Below are positions 46,866 through 55,525 of a DNA stretch of 64,000 nt, one piece after another. How positions within the stretch are numbered: position 1 is the first letter of the stretch; each line of letters starts with the position of its first letter. The stretch is from Hyphomicrobiales bacterium (GTDB taxonomy: Bacteria > Pseudomonadota > Alphaproteobacteria > Rhizobiales > Rhizobiaceae): the NCBI GenBank assembly GCA_900471815.1, contig UICE01000003.1:829558-893557 (forward strand). The letters are read 5' to 3'. Under the pieces are notes generated by a model. The model was given only the letters and a program-made list of their open reading frames with translations. It was not told the DNA's origin and searched no databases. Made by a program: the position numbers and the translations under genes.

Positions 46866-47644
46866 TTTCCCTTCCAAACGGGCTCGCGTTTTTCGGCGAA
46901 TGCCTTGAACCCTTCTTGCCCATCTTCCGAAGCATAAAGTGTGTCGACTGTACGGAATTTCCGCTTTGTGATCCAGTTCATGGCTTCCTGAAAGCCCATG
47001 CTTTCCGCTTCGCGCGCGACTTCCTTGATTGCAGCGAAAACCAATGGAGGTCCGCTTTCAAGCATGCGGGCAATTTCCCAAACGCGTGCCATGAGATTGT
47101 CTTTGGGCAGCACCTCGTTGACCAGCCCCCAACGATGGGCTTCAGCAACATCCATCCAGCGGCCAGTCAGGAGCAGGTCCATTGCAACATGGTAGGGAAT
47201 GCGCTTTGGCAATTTTACAGTCGCGGCATCTGCCAGCGTACCAGCGCGTATTTCCGGCAGTGCAAAACTCGAATGATCGGAGGCATAAATCAGATCGCAG
47301 GAAAGGGCGAGTTCAAAACCACCGCCGACCGCCATGCCATTGACGGCTGCAATAACCGGCTTGTTAAGATCCAGTAATTCTTGCAGGCCGCCGAAGCCGC
47401 CAACACCGTAATCACCATCCACAGCATCGCCGCTGGCAGCTGCCTTCAAATCCCAGCCGGCGCAAAAGAACTTGTCGCCCTCGGTTTGTACGATTGCCAC
47501 ACGTAGTTCCGGATCATCGCGGAACTTTTTGAATGTTTCGCCCAGCAGTCTGCTGGTTGTCAGATCAATGGCATTGGCCTTTGGCCGATCAAGCGTAACT
47601 TCGAGAATGCCTCCCTCGCGCCGCGTTCTGACAACATCATTCAT
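46862..47644 (-). CDS. CaiD-like crotonobetainyl-CoA hydratase
   Basis: 260-residue crotonase-fold enzyme. LEVTLDRPKANAIDL, FCAGWDLKAAASGDA, KPVIAAVNGMAVGGGFELAL and the C-terminal AFAEKREPVWKGK closely resemble carnitinyl-CoA dehydratase CaiD. The reaction is reversible hydration of crotonobetainyl-CoA to L-carnitinyl-CoA. The active-site segment ALPEIRAGTLADAATVKLP differs in the usual PxxGG part of the loop, so some change of substrate is possible. It is joined by ATGA overlaps to the ligase upstream and the hydrolase downstream. Confidence 0.85.
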   Translation of the reverse strand: MNDVVRTRREGGILEVTLDRPKANAIDLTTSRLLGETFKKFRDDPELRVAIVQTEGDKFFCAGWDLKAAASGDAVDGDYGVGGFGGLQELLDLNKPVIAAVNGMAVGGGFELALSCDLIYASDHSSFALPEIRAGTLADAATVKLPKRIPYHVAMDLLLTGRWMDVAEAHRWGLVNEVLPKDNLMARVWEIARMLESGPPLVFAAIKEVAREAESMGFQEAMNWITKRKFRTVDTLYASEDGQEGFKAFAEKREPVWKGK

Positions 47645-49713
47645 GAAAGTTCTCCCTTTGTAACCAGTAGCGCATCGGCGATCCAGGCGCCTTGTGCCAC
47701 GCCACAGATCAGCAGCGGATTAATATCGAGTTCAACAATTTTTCCCGCATTTTTGACCGCAAATGTAGCGATCCCCATAATAGCGTCCAAAGCCGCATCC
47801 AGATCAGCTTTGGGCTTGCCGCGATAGCCATCAAGCAATGGGAACATACGCAGTGAACGCAAAGCGGTTTCAATATCGCTGCGGCTTGATGGCAGAAGCA
47901 GCGTTACCGTGTCTTGCAGCAATTCTACCATGACCCCGCCAGTACCCAGCGTCATAACAGGGCCGAACTGCGGATCGTCGATAATGCCAATTATAAGCTC
48001 GCCGACAGCCCCGGTTATCATACGCTCGACATAAAGACCGGAACCAAGATCAATCAGGTCGTCCGCCGCTGCTTTGACTGCATCTGCATTCTTTAGATTC
48101 AGCCTGACGGCATTTTGCTCCGACTTGTGGGAAATGCCGAGCGCCTTGAGGGCGACCGGATAGGCCAGTTTATTGGCGACGTCTACTGCTTCAGCAGACG
48201 TCGTACAGCGTTGACCTTCAGGAACCGGCAAGCCTGCGGCTTTCAAAATGGTTTTGGCTTGAGCTTCATCAGGTGCTGCCGTGTTGCCAGAGTTTTTACC
48301 GGGAGTAGCCACCGGCAGAGCAATTTCTGTGACCCAAGCCTTGCCGATGAACGCTGCCGCCTCAGCAGCGTCAAAAGCTTCGACAATTCCGCAAAGTGGG
48401 GCGATGCCTTTGGCGATGAGCTGCGCCATATATTCTTCCGGAATGTTTTCAGGCAATGAGGCCACGATAGCGCCCTTAGCATTGTTCGTGCGCAATGCAT
48501 TCTCAAAGCCGCGAACAGTGGACCACCAATCAACGTCCGAGCACCGGTCCTTGCGCGGAAAATCGAGGACAAGACAGCTCAAAGAAAACCCGCCCGCGAC
48601 CATCGTCGTAAATGTTTCAGTCAGTGCTGGTTCATTATTCCAGATAAAAGTGTGGTAATCGAGCGGATTGGCCACCGCAACGAGAGGTCCGAGCGTCGAC
48701 TTCACTTTGGCGCGATGTTCCGGCGTCAAAGCAGGGAAGTGAACCAGGCGGCCTTCAGCACTGTCAGCCATAACAGAGGCTTCACCGCCCGAACAACTCA
48801 TTGAACAGAGCGTGTTTCCATCAAGTGGTCCATGCACATGCAACAATTTGAGCGTCTCGAGGAACGATGCGATTGAATTGACACGAGCAATGCCCAGCCT
48901 TTTCAGAAATGCATCGGAAGCAGCATCCGAACCAGCCAGCGAAGCCGTATGGGAAACTGTCGCAGCTCGTGCTTGTTCTGAGCGTCCAACTTTCATCGCA
49001 ACGATCGGCTTGCCGAGTTCACGGGCGCGCCTTGCCAGTAGTTCAAATTTAGATGCCGATTGAAAAGCCTCAATATGCAGACCGAGCGCTGTGACGCGTT
49101 CATCCTCAAGCAGGGCAATCGCCATGTCAGGCAAGCCGGTTTGGGCCTGATTTCCCGCCGTCATGACATGGGCAATCGGCAACCCACGGGTCTGCATCGT
49201 CATATTGATGGCGATGTTGGACGACTGCGTGATGATGGCTACGCCCCGTTCGTCCGGCTCCAGCCGTCTGCCGCCATGTTGATCGGGCCAAAGCAGAGCG
49301 CCATCACAATAATTAATAAGCCCATAGCAATTAGGCCCGATGATCGGCATTTCACCCGCCGCCTCGATCAGTTCTTCCTGAAGTCTTGCGCCGTCGGCGT
49401 CATCCGCGCCTGCTTCGAGGAAACCCGATGCATAGCAGACTGCCACGCCCGTTTCGATCGCGCGCAGTTCACGCACAATATCGAGAGTTAGAAAGCGATT
49501 AACTCCGATAAATGCGGCGTCAGGACCTGCCGGTAAGTCGGCAACCGAGCGGTAGACTTTCAACCCGCATATTTCATCATGTTTGGGATGCACCGGCCAT
49601 ATCTCACCGGAAAAACCCATTTTTTGCGATTGCTTTATGACTTCGGCAGCTTGAAGGCCGCCGAAGACAGCAATGGTCTTGGGCCGAAGCAGGCGATCCA
49701 GTTTATGCGCCAT
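47641..49713 (-). CDS. NDP-forming acyl-CoA ligase (acetate-CoA ligase family)
   Basis: 690-residue single-chain ligase of the ADP-forming acetyl-CoA synthetase superfamily. A CoA-binding Rossmann domain (LRPKTIAVFGG) comes first, then two succinyl-CoA-ligase-like domains (IIGPNCYGLINY, CSGGEASVMADSA), and from ~480 an ATP-grasp domain (EAQAKTILKAAGLPVPEG). It would activate an acid with CoA and ATP through a phospho-enzyme. In this operon gamma-butyrobetaine, crotonobetaine or carnitine are likely acids, a job done in E. coli by the AMP-forming CaiC. ATG 49713 has GGAG at 7 nt; the frame to 49821 overlaps the dehydrogenase and is not used. Confidence 0.83.
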   Translation of the reverse strand: MAHKLDRLLRPKTIAVFGGLQAAEVIKQSQKMGFSGEIWPVHPKHDEICGLKVYRSVADLPAGPDAAFIGVNRFLTLDIVRELRAIETGVAVCYASGFLEAGADDADGARLQEELIEAAGEMPIIGPNCYGLINYCDGALLWPDQHGGRRLEPDERGVAIITQSSNIAINMTMQTRGLPIAHVMTAGNQAQTGLPDMAIALLEDERVTALGLHIEAFQSASKFELLARRARELGKPIVAMKVGRSEQARAATVSHTASLAGSDAASDAFLKRLGIARVNSIASFLETLKLLHVHGPLDGNTLCSMSCSGGEASVMADSAEGRLVHFPALTPEHRAKVKSTLGPLVAVANPLDYHTFIWNNEPALTETFTTMVAGGFSLSCLVLDFPRKDRCSDVDWWSTVRGFENALRTNNAKGAIVASLPENIPEEYMAQLIAKGIAPLCGIVEAFDAAEAAAFIGKAWVTEIALPVATPGKNSGNTAAPDEAQAKTILKAAGLPVPEGQRCTTSAEAVDVANKLAYPVALKALGISHKSEQNAVRLNLKNADAVKAAADDLIDLGSGLYVERMITGAVGELIIGIIDDPQFGPVMTLGTGGVMVELLQDTVTLLLPSSRSDIETALRSLRMFPLLDGYRGKPKADLDAALDAIMGIATFAVKNAGKIVELDINPLLICGVAQGAWIADALLVTKGELS

Positions 49714-49724
49714 CAAATACTCCG

Positions 49725-50888
49725 TTACGCGCCATGCGGACGGAGCAGGGCGCGCGATATGATATGCCGCTGAATCTCGGACGTGCCTTCCCAGATGCGC
49801 TCGACCCGGGCGTCGCGCCAAATTCGCTCCAGCGGCAGATCATCCATCAATCCCATTCCGCCATGAATCTGGATCGCTTCATCGGCAACGAAAGCCAGCA
49901 TTTCAGTGGCTTTGAGCTTGGCCATTGCCATATCCTGATCCGTAACGGTGCCTTGGTCGAATTTCCAGCCGGCTTCAAACGTGAGCAGATCCGCCGCTTT
50001 TAATTCAGTTGCCATATCAGCCAATTTGAACGATACACCCTGAAACTTGCCGATCTGCTGGCCGAACTGCTGACGTTGGGCAGCATATTCAATGGCATGA
50101 TCCAGCGCGCGCTCAGCCCGGCCCAAGCAGGTGGCTGCAACCTGCAAACGGGTAGCCCCGAGCCAGGTATTGGCCACTTCAAAGCCTTTATGCACTTCAC
50201 CCAGAATAGCATCTTGCGGCAAGCGGCAATCATCGAACTCGATAATCGCATTGCTATATCCACGGTGCGAAACATTGCGGTAGCCTTCGCGGATGGTCAT
50301 GCCCGGATGACCTTTATCGACAAAGAATGCCGTGATTTTCTTTTTCTTGCCGCGCGGTGTGTCTTCCTCGCCTGACGCCACATAAAGAATAACGAAATCG
50401 GCCTCAAGCGCGTGGCTTATGAAGTGTTTCGTGCCATTCACCACCCAATCGCCATTATTCTCGACGGCAGATGCTTTCATGCCGCGCAAATCGGAACCAG
50501 CGCCGGGCTCTGTCATGGCCAGACAATCGGATTTCTCGCCCCGAATACATGGATAGAGATATTTCTCTTTTTGTGCGTCAGTTCCCGCGAGCAATATATT
50601 CGACGGACGTCCGACACAGGTCCAGTGCAGGGCATAGTTTGCGCGGCCGAGTTCTTTTTCATAGAGCAGCCAGGTAACAGTATCGAGACCAGCACCGCCA
50701 ACTGATTCCGGCATGTTGGCCGCATAAAGGCCTGCTTCAATGGCCTTTTGCTTCAACTCGTCCGCGAGTTCTTTTCGCAGGATGCCAGTGCGTTCGACTT
50801 CTGACTCATGCGGATAAAGCTCATTCTCGACAAAAGCCCGCGTCGTATCAACGATCAGGCGTTGTTCTTCCGAAAGACCAAAATCCAT
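49725..50888 (-). CDS. Acyl-CoA dehydrogenase, probable gamma-butyrobetainyl-CoA dehydrogenase
   Basis: 387-residue FAD enzyme with the complete family pattern: MDFGLSEEQRLIVDTTRAFV, CLAMTEPGAGSDLRGMK, QQFGQQIGKFQGVSFKLADM, IQIHGGMGLMDDLPLERI, and catalytic base E367 in RIWEGTSEIQ. Placed between a CoA ligase and a CaiD-like hydratase, it would desaturate gamma-butyrobetainyl-CoA to crotonobetainyl-CoA. E. coli CaiA runs the reverse reaction anaerobically. Electrons would go to ETF, which is not encoded here. It follows the carnitine dehydrogenase by 4 nt. Confidence 0.86.
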   Translation of the reverse strand: MDFGLSEEQRLIVDTTRAFVENELYPHESEVERTGILRKELADELKQKAIEAGLYAANMPESVGGAGLDTVTWLLYEKELGRANYALHWTCVGRPSNILLAGTDAQKEKYLYPCIRGEKSDCLAMTEPGAGSDLRGMKASAVENNGDWVVNGTKHFISHALEADFVILYVASGEEDTPRGKKKKITAFFVDKGHPGMTIREGYRNVSHRGYSNAIIEFDDCRLPQDAILGEVHKGFEVANTWLGATRLQVAATCLGRAERALDHAIEYAAQRQQFGQQIGKFQGVSFKLADMATELKAADLLTFEAGWKFDQGTVTDQDMAMAKLKATEMLAFVADEAIQIHGGMGLMDDLPLERIWRDARVERIWEGTSEIQRHIISRALLRPHGA

Positions 50889-50892
50889 TGTT

Positions 50893-51957
50893 TCAGCCTT
50901 TCTTCTTTTTGGGCTTACTCGTCACGGCCTTTGCTGCTGCCTTGGACAGAGCGGGTTTTTGTGCCAGTTTTGAAAGGCGCTTCGTATAGTCGTTATAGAG
51001 CGCACCAGCACCCCATCCTTTGCCCTTATTCTGCTTGGAAAGAGCATCCATGATGGCCACGAGATTGTCGTCACGTATGCGTTCGAGTTCACGAATGGAA
51101 AGTCCGTGAGCCTGTTCGTCAGATTGGTTGGCAATCTTGTCGACCAGTTCTTCGGTCAGTTCCGGCACATCCATGAGCTTGGTCCATGGCCATGACAGGC
51201 ACGGACCGAACTGGGCAATGAAATGACGCATCCCGGCTTCGCCTCCAGCAACGCGGTAGACCTGGAACATACCCATTTGCGCCCAGCGAATGCCGAAGGA
51301 GTAGCGCATGATGTCGTCAAGTTCTTCAACGGTCGTGATGTCATCTTTGATGAGCCAGAGAGCTTCGCGCCAAACAGCTTCAAGCAGACGATCACCGACA
51401 AAAGCCTCAATTTCCTTGCGAATGACCACAGGTTTCATGCCGATAGACGCGTAAAGTTCCCGCGCTTTTTCGACCGCTTCCGGAGATGTCAGTTTGCCTC
51501 CGACAATCTCCACCAATGGCAAAAGGTAGACCGGATTGTAGGGGTGGCCAACAACCAGACGTTCCGGGTGTTTCATTGATGTTTGCATGTCAGACGGGAG
51601 AATGCCGGAAGTCGAAGACCCAATGATCGCGGTCACATCGGCATATTTATCTATTTCGGCCAGCACTTTGTGTTTCAGGTCGAGACGTTCGGGAACGCTT
51701 TCCTGGATGAAGTTTGCACCAGCAACGGCTTCCTCAATCGACTTGGCAAAAGTCAACTTGCCTTCTTTAGGCAGCCCATCCGGCAACATCGTCTTGTAGG
51801 CGCGACGCGAATTCTTCATCACCTCGCTGACTTTGCGTTCTGCTTCCGGATCGGGATCGAATATTGAAACATCAATTCCGTTGAGAAGCAGGCGGGCTAC
51901 CCAGCCAGCACCAATAACTCCGCCACCGACAGCGGCTGCCTTGCGAATGCTTGCCAT
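50893..51957 (-). CDS. lcdH: L-carnitine 3-dehydrogenase
   Basis: 354-residue NAD-dependent enzyme of the 3-hydroxyacyl-CoA dehydrogenase family that oxidises L-carnitine to 3-dehydrocarnitine. The NAD loop GGGVIGAGW is at 11-19, the catalytic His H138 lies in VGHPYNPVYLLPLVE, and FGIRWAQMGMFQVYRVAGGE is characteristic of carnitine dehydrogenases. The last ~25 residues are Lys/Ala-rich. In some rhizobia this enzyme is fused to betainyl-CoA thioesterase; here the thioesterase is a separate gene at 54006. It lies 4 nt after the BKACE gene in the same operon. Confidence 0.9.
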   Translation of the reverse strand: MASIRKAAAVGGGVIGAGWVARLLLNGIDVSIFDPDPEAERKVSEVMKNSRRAYKTMLPDGLPKEGKLTFAKSIEEAVAGANFIQESVPERLDLKHKVLAEIDKYADVTAIIGSSTSGILPSDMQTSMKHPERLVVGHPYNPVYLLPLVEIVGGKLTSPEAVEKARELYASIGMKPVVIRKEIEAFVGDRLLEAVWREALWLIKDDITTVEELDDIMRYSFGIRWAQMGMFQVYRVAGGEAGMRHFIAQFGPCLSWPWTKLMDVPELTEELVDKIANQSDEQAHGLSIRELERIRDDNLVAIMDALSKQNKGKGWGAGALYNDYTKRLSKLAQKPALSKAAAKAVTSKPKKKKG

Positions 51958-51961
51958 GATT

Positions 51962-52867
51962 TTACCAGCCCTTTGTCAATTTCATGCGTTCACGAACTTC
52001 TTGAGGACCGAGAATACGGGCTCCCATGCCTTCGGCAACTTTTACGGCTCGTTCTACCAATGGGCCGTTTGTCGCCAGCACGCCTTTATCGAGCCAGATA
52101 TTGTCTTCCAGACCGACACGGATATTTCCGCCCGCAAGCATCGCCATTGCCGCATAGGGCATTTGGTTACGACCAATAGAAAATGCGGAAAAGGTCCAGT
52201 TGGAGGGCAGGTTGTTGGTCAGGGCAAGCAATGTACCAATATCGTCTGGCGCACCCCAAGGAATACCCATGCAGAGTTGAACCATAACAGGATCATCGAG
52301 CAGACCCTGATCATAGAGCCATTTGGCGAGAAGGAGGTGACCCGTGTCGAAGATTTCGACTTCAGGGCGAACGCCCAGCGCCTGAATCTGTGCTGCCATT
52401 GCTTTCAGCATGGCTGGCGTATTGGTCATGACATAGTCGCCTTCACCAAAATTCATGGTGCCACAGTCGAGCGTGCAGATTTCGGGGCGAAGTTTAGCCA
52501 CATGTTCCAGACGCTCCGTCGCGCCGGCCATGTCCGTTCCATCTGCGGAAGGCGGCATAGGCTGCTCGACACTGCCGAGCGTCAGATCCCCGCCCATGCC
52601 TGCGGTCAAATTGAGCACCATGTCCACGCCAGAGGCCTTTATGTGCTCAACGACTTCCGTGTAGAGAGTTATATCGCGTGAACCCTTACCAGTTTTCGGG
52701 TCGCGTACGTGAATATGAGCAATCGCAGCACCCGCATTGGCAGCGGCAATACACTCATCAGCGATCTGGCGGGGAGTTACCGGCACCTTGTCCGAACGGC
52801 CTGTCGTGTCGCCAGCGCCAGTAACGGCGCAAGTGATAAATACTTCGCGATTGGGGGTAAGTCCCAT
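51962..52867 (-). CDS. BKACE-family 3-dehydrocarnitine cleavage enzyme
   Basis: 301-residue beta-keto acid cleavage enzyme (DUF849). The metal-binding [44 protein letters not shown] and [14 protein letters not shown] segments are typical. The expected reaction is 3-dehydrocarnitine plus acetyl-CoA to betainyl-CoA plus acetoacetate, as described for Sinorhizobium meliloti and Pseudomonas. The ATG at 52867 has GGGAG at 7 nt; the frame up to 52900 adds a non-homologous leader. First gene of the six-gene leftward carnitine operon. Confidence 0.88.
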   Translation of the reverse strand: MGLTPNREVFITCAVTGAGDTTGRSDKVPVTPRQIADECIAAANAGAAIAHIHVRDPKTGKGSRDITLYTEVVEHIKASGVDMVLNLTAGMGGDLTLGSVEQPMPPSADGTDMAGATERLEHVAKLRPEICTLDCGTMNFGEGDYVMTNTPAMLKAMAAQIQALGVRPEVEIFDTGHLLLAKWLYDQGLLDDPVMVQLCMGIPWGAPDDIGTLLALTNNLPSNWTFSAFSIGRNQMPYAAMAMLAGGNIRVGLEDNIWLDKGVLATNGPLVERAVKVAEGMGARILGPQEVRERMKLTKGW

Positions 52868-52945
52868 TTGTCTGCTCCCATTATTTATTGACCTGATCAT
52901 GCCCCCATTGCCAAGGAATGCTTTGCGATATACGAATTGAAATTG

Positions 52946-53926
52946 ATGAATAACGAAATATCTCCACTGTTTTTGCCCAATACCGAGCCGTTAAATGTAA
53001 CGGTTCTCGTATTCAGTGGCGCTTCCCTGATGTGTGTTGCCTCGACAATTGACCCCATGCGAGCAGCGAACCGGGTTTCAGGCGCATCATTGTTCAAATG
53101 GCAAGTCGTTTCCCTTGACGGTAAACCCACCATGACGACCTGTGGCTTGCCTATCGCTGTTTCCGGTCAGTTTAATGCATCGGAAAAGGGCGATATGCTG
53201 CTGGTCGTCGGGGGCTTTGGCACCGCGGACATTGCACGCACGACATTCACTGCAAATTTGCGGCGGGCAGTACACAATTATCAAATGATCGGCGGCATCG
53301 AGGCAGGTTCATGGTTGCTCGGACGTGCCGGACTATTGACCGGGCGTCGCGCAACCACTCATTGGGAAGATATGGAGGAGTTTACCGCAGAGTTTCCTGA
53401 TGCGGACATCAGACCGGATCGCTATGTCATTGATGGCCCGGTTTTCACGAGCGGCGGCGCATCGCCGACTTTCGATCTCATGCTGCATTTGATCCGCTCG
53501 CGCTACGGTATGTCGGTCGCGCTCGATGTTGCAAGCGTGTTCATCTATGACGAGGCCCATGCGTCCAATGATGCACAGCCTTTGGTCTCACTCGGAAGAC
53601 TGGACAATGTGCATCCAAAGCTAGCGGTCGCTATCCGATTGATGGAAGGTCATATCGAGCAGCCGCTGACGGTTGGAGCAATCGCCAAACGATGCGGACT
53701 TAGTGCCCGAAGCCTTGAGAAGATATTTGCAAAAGCTGTCGGGGAAGGGCCGGGGCGTTATTATCTTCGCTTACGTTTGAAAGTGGCGCGCAGACTGATT
53801 ACCGATACCAAGTCGCCGCTTGCCGATATTGCTGCACGAACGGGATTTTCTTCTGCAGCAGCGTTCACCCGCACATTTCGGAGTTTTGAGGGCAAGCCGC
53901 CAAGTGCTTTCCGGCCTGTTCAATGA
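52946..53926 (+). CDS. GlxA/CdhR-type AraC-family regulator
   Basis: 326-residue regulator. The N-terminal ~170 residues have the DJ-1/PfpI (class I glutamine amidotransferase-like) fold, with MLLVVGGFG and [20 protein letters not shown]. The C-terminal ~100 residues are an AraC double helix-turn-helix ([38 protein letters not shown]). This layout is shared with the carnitine regulator CdhR and the betaine regulator GbdR. It is divergent from the BKACE gene across only 78 nt, so it probably activates both sides in response to a carnitine-related effector. ATG 52946 is preferred to a TTG at 52937. Confidence 0.87.
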   Translation: MNNEISPLFLPNTEPLNVTVLVFSGASLMCVASTIDPMRAANRVSGASLFKWQVVSLDGKPTMTTCGLPIAVSGQFNASEKGDMLLVVGGFGTADIARTTFTANLRRAVHNYQMIGGIEAGSWLLGRAGLLTGRRATTHWEDMEEFTAEFPDADIRPDRYVIDGPVFTSGGASPTFDLMLHLIRSRYGMSVALDVASVFIYDEAHASNDAQPLVSLGRLDNVHPKLAVAIRLMEGHIEQPLTVGAIAKRCGLSARSLEKIFAKAVGEGPGRYYLRLRLKVARRLITDTKSPLADIAARTGFSSAAAFTRTFRSFEGKPPSAFRPVQ

Positions 53927-54005
53927 GAGTCGCTTTTGACAAAGCGACGTACTGCGCATCCATGTTTCAACCTTGAAGATCAACGCCCAAGAAAGAGGAG
54001 CACCA

Positions 54006-54497
54006 ATGCCAGCCCTTCATCAAGCCGGAGAATTATACAGGTCAGCGCCGATTTCCATGGAAAAAGAATGGATCGACTATAATGGCCATCTGAACATGGC
54101 TTATTACAATGTAGTGTTTGATCGTGGTGGCGATGAGTTTCTGGCCGAGCTGGGCTTTGGGCCCCAATATGCCGCCGCACGCAGGCTTACGATATACACG
54201 GCGGAAGTGCATATTTGCTACGTTCAGGAAATTCATCTCGACCATCTCGTCACGGTTACAAGCCAACTCATTGATTTCGATGGCAAGCGCCTTCATACCT
54301 ATAATGAGATTGTTCATGTGGACGGATGGCTGGCGGCGACCGCGGAAGTCCTGTCATTGCATGTTGACATGAATGGTCCGAAAGTCGTGCCGTTTCCGGA
54401 CGATGTGTTGCCAAAGCTTGAATTTTACAAAGAGGCACACGAGAAATTGCCAAGGCCTGAGCGCGTAGGCCGGGCAATAGGCATCAAGAGGAAGTGA
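54006..54497 (+). CDS. Hotdog-fold thioesterase, probable betainyl-CoA thioesterase
   Basis: 163-residue 4-hydroxybenzoyl-CoA-thioesterase-type enzyme, with the active-site helix WIDYNGHLNMAYYNVVFD carrying the nucleophilic Asp. In the carnitine pathway it would release glycine betaine from betainyl-CoA. ATG 54006 is preceded by AGGAG at 6 nt; the frame from 53973 is not used. It follows the CdhR-like regulator by 79 nt. Its 3' end overlaps the convergent LysR gene by 14 nt. Confidence 0.85.
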   Translation: MPALHQAGELYRSAPISMEKEWIDYNGHLNMAYYNVVFDRGGDEFLAELGFGPQYAAARRLTIYTAEVHICYVQEIHLDHLVTVTSQLIDFDGKRLHTYNEIVHVDGWLAATAEVLSLHVDMNGPKVVPFPDDVLPKLEFYKEAHEKLPRPERVGRAIGIKRK

Positions 54498-55392
54498 CGC
54501 GGCTGAATTGATCGGCCAGCCAGTTCTCGAACTTTTTTATGCGTGCTTCGCCAACGCGCTCTTTGCGGCAGATCATATACCAGGCACCGGGCTGCGGCAC
54601 CTTCAACGAGAATGGGGCGACCAGCCTGCCAGCCTTGATATCTTCCTGGACCAGAAAGTCAGGGGCAACGACAACTCCCTGACCATCGAGCGCCGATTGT
54701 AACGCCGCAAGATAGGTGTCGAACTTCAAAGTATCAGTTCTTGCCGTGTCGGTGATACCAGCAGCATCGAGCCAGGTGCTCCAGTCCTCTGGCGCAGTGT
54801 AAAGTGCCAAGCGGGGTACTTTTCCAAGAGCTTTGGCATCGGTATCCCCGGTAATGCGCTCAGCAACTGCCGGACTGCATACGGGTCGCATTTGGGCTTT
54901 TACCAATTGGCGATAATGCAGATTCATACGCTCCGGACGTGTGGTATGGATAATGCCAATATCAGAACTATCGATGTTCAATTCCCAATCCAGTTGGCTT
55001 GTACCGATGCGGATGGCAAGATTTGGATTGATCTTCCGAAAGTCAGTCAAGCGCGGAATGAGCCAGCGAATGGCGAAGGTCGCATAGGTCTCGATGGCAA
55101 GATCGTCTGCAGTGCCGATGCGGTTTATAAGTGCCGTGCCGCGCGCAATCTTTTCGAATGCGTCGCGCATATAGGGATAATACAGCGTTCCGGAATCTGT
55201 GAGCGAAACGCCGCGTGGCAGCCGCTCAAACAGCTTGACGCCAAGGATCGTTTCAAGCTCTGCAATGCGGTGGCTTATCGCAGACTGCGTCACCCCAAGT
55301 TCATCACCTGCAAGCCGAAAGCTCAAAAGCCGCGCTGATGCCTCAAAGGCTCGGAGCGAACCCAGCGGCGGTATTCTTGGCTTGGACATCAT
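54484..55392 (-). CDS. LysR-family transcriptional regulator (GcvA-like)
   Basis: 302-residue regulator. Residues ~8-67 are the LysR winged helix (SLRAFEASARLLSFRLAGDE, TQSAISHRIAELE). The effector domain follows, with FAIRWLIPRLTDFRKINPNL and the GcvA-type GQGVVVAPDFLVQEDI segment. It is divergent from the Rieske gene across ~130 nt and probably controls the betaine-to-glycine genes. The effector is unknown. Confidence 0.9.
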   Translation of the reverse strand: MMSKPRIPPLGSLRAFEASARLLSFRLAGDELGVTQSAISHRIAELETILGVKLFERLPRGVSLTDSGTLYYPYMRDAFEKIARGTALINRIGTADDLAIETYATFAIRWLIPRLTDFRKINPNLAIRIGTSQLDWELNIDSSDIGIIHTTRPERMNLHYRQLVKAQMRPVCSPAVAERITGDTDAKALGKVPRLALYTAPEDWSTWLDAAGITDTARTDTLKFDTYLAALQSALDGQGVVVAPDFLVQEDIKAGRLVAPFSLKVPQPGAWYMICRKERVGEARIKKFENWLADQFSRVTSS

Positions 55393-55525
55393 TGGTGAAA
55401 ACTTTCACATTGAGACGGGTGAGAATAATTCATGTCTTTATGAGTAACCATCGCTTGAATGCTGCGCAATGCGGAATCATTCTAAACTGAGACGCGCACT
55501 TTGAGAAAACAAGCGTCCGGGAACA

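Noticed and set aside
47641-49821. Longer CoA-ligase reading frame starting at 49821
   Set aside because: The extra 36 residues overlap the acyl-CoA dehydrogenase gene, have no homology, and ATG 49713 has a good ribosome site.
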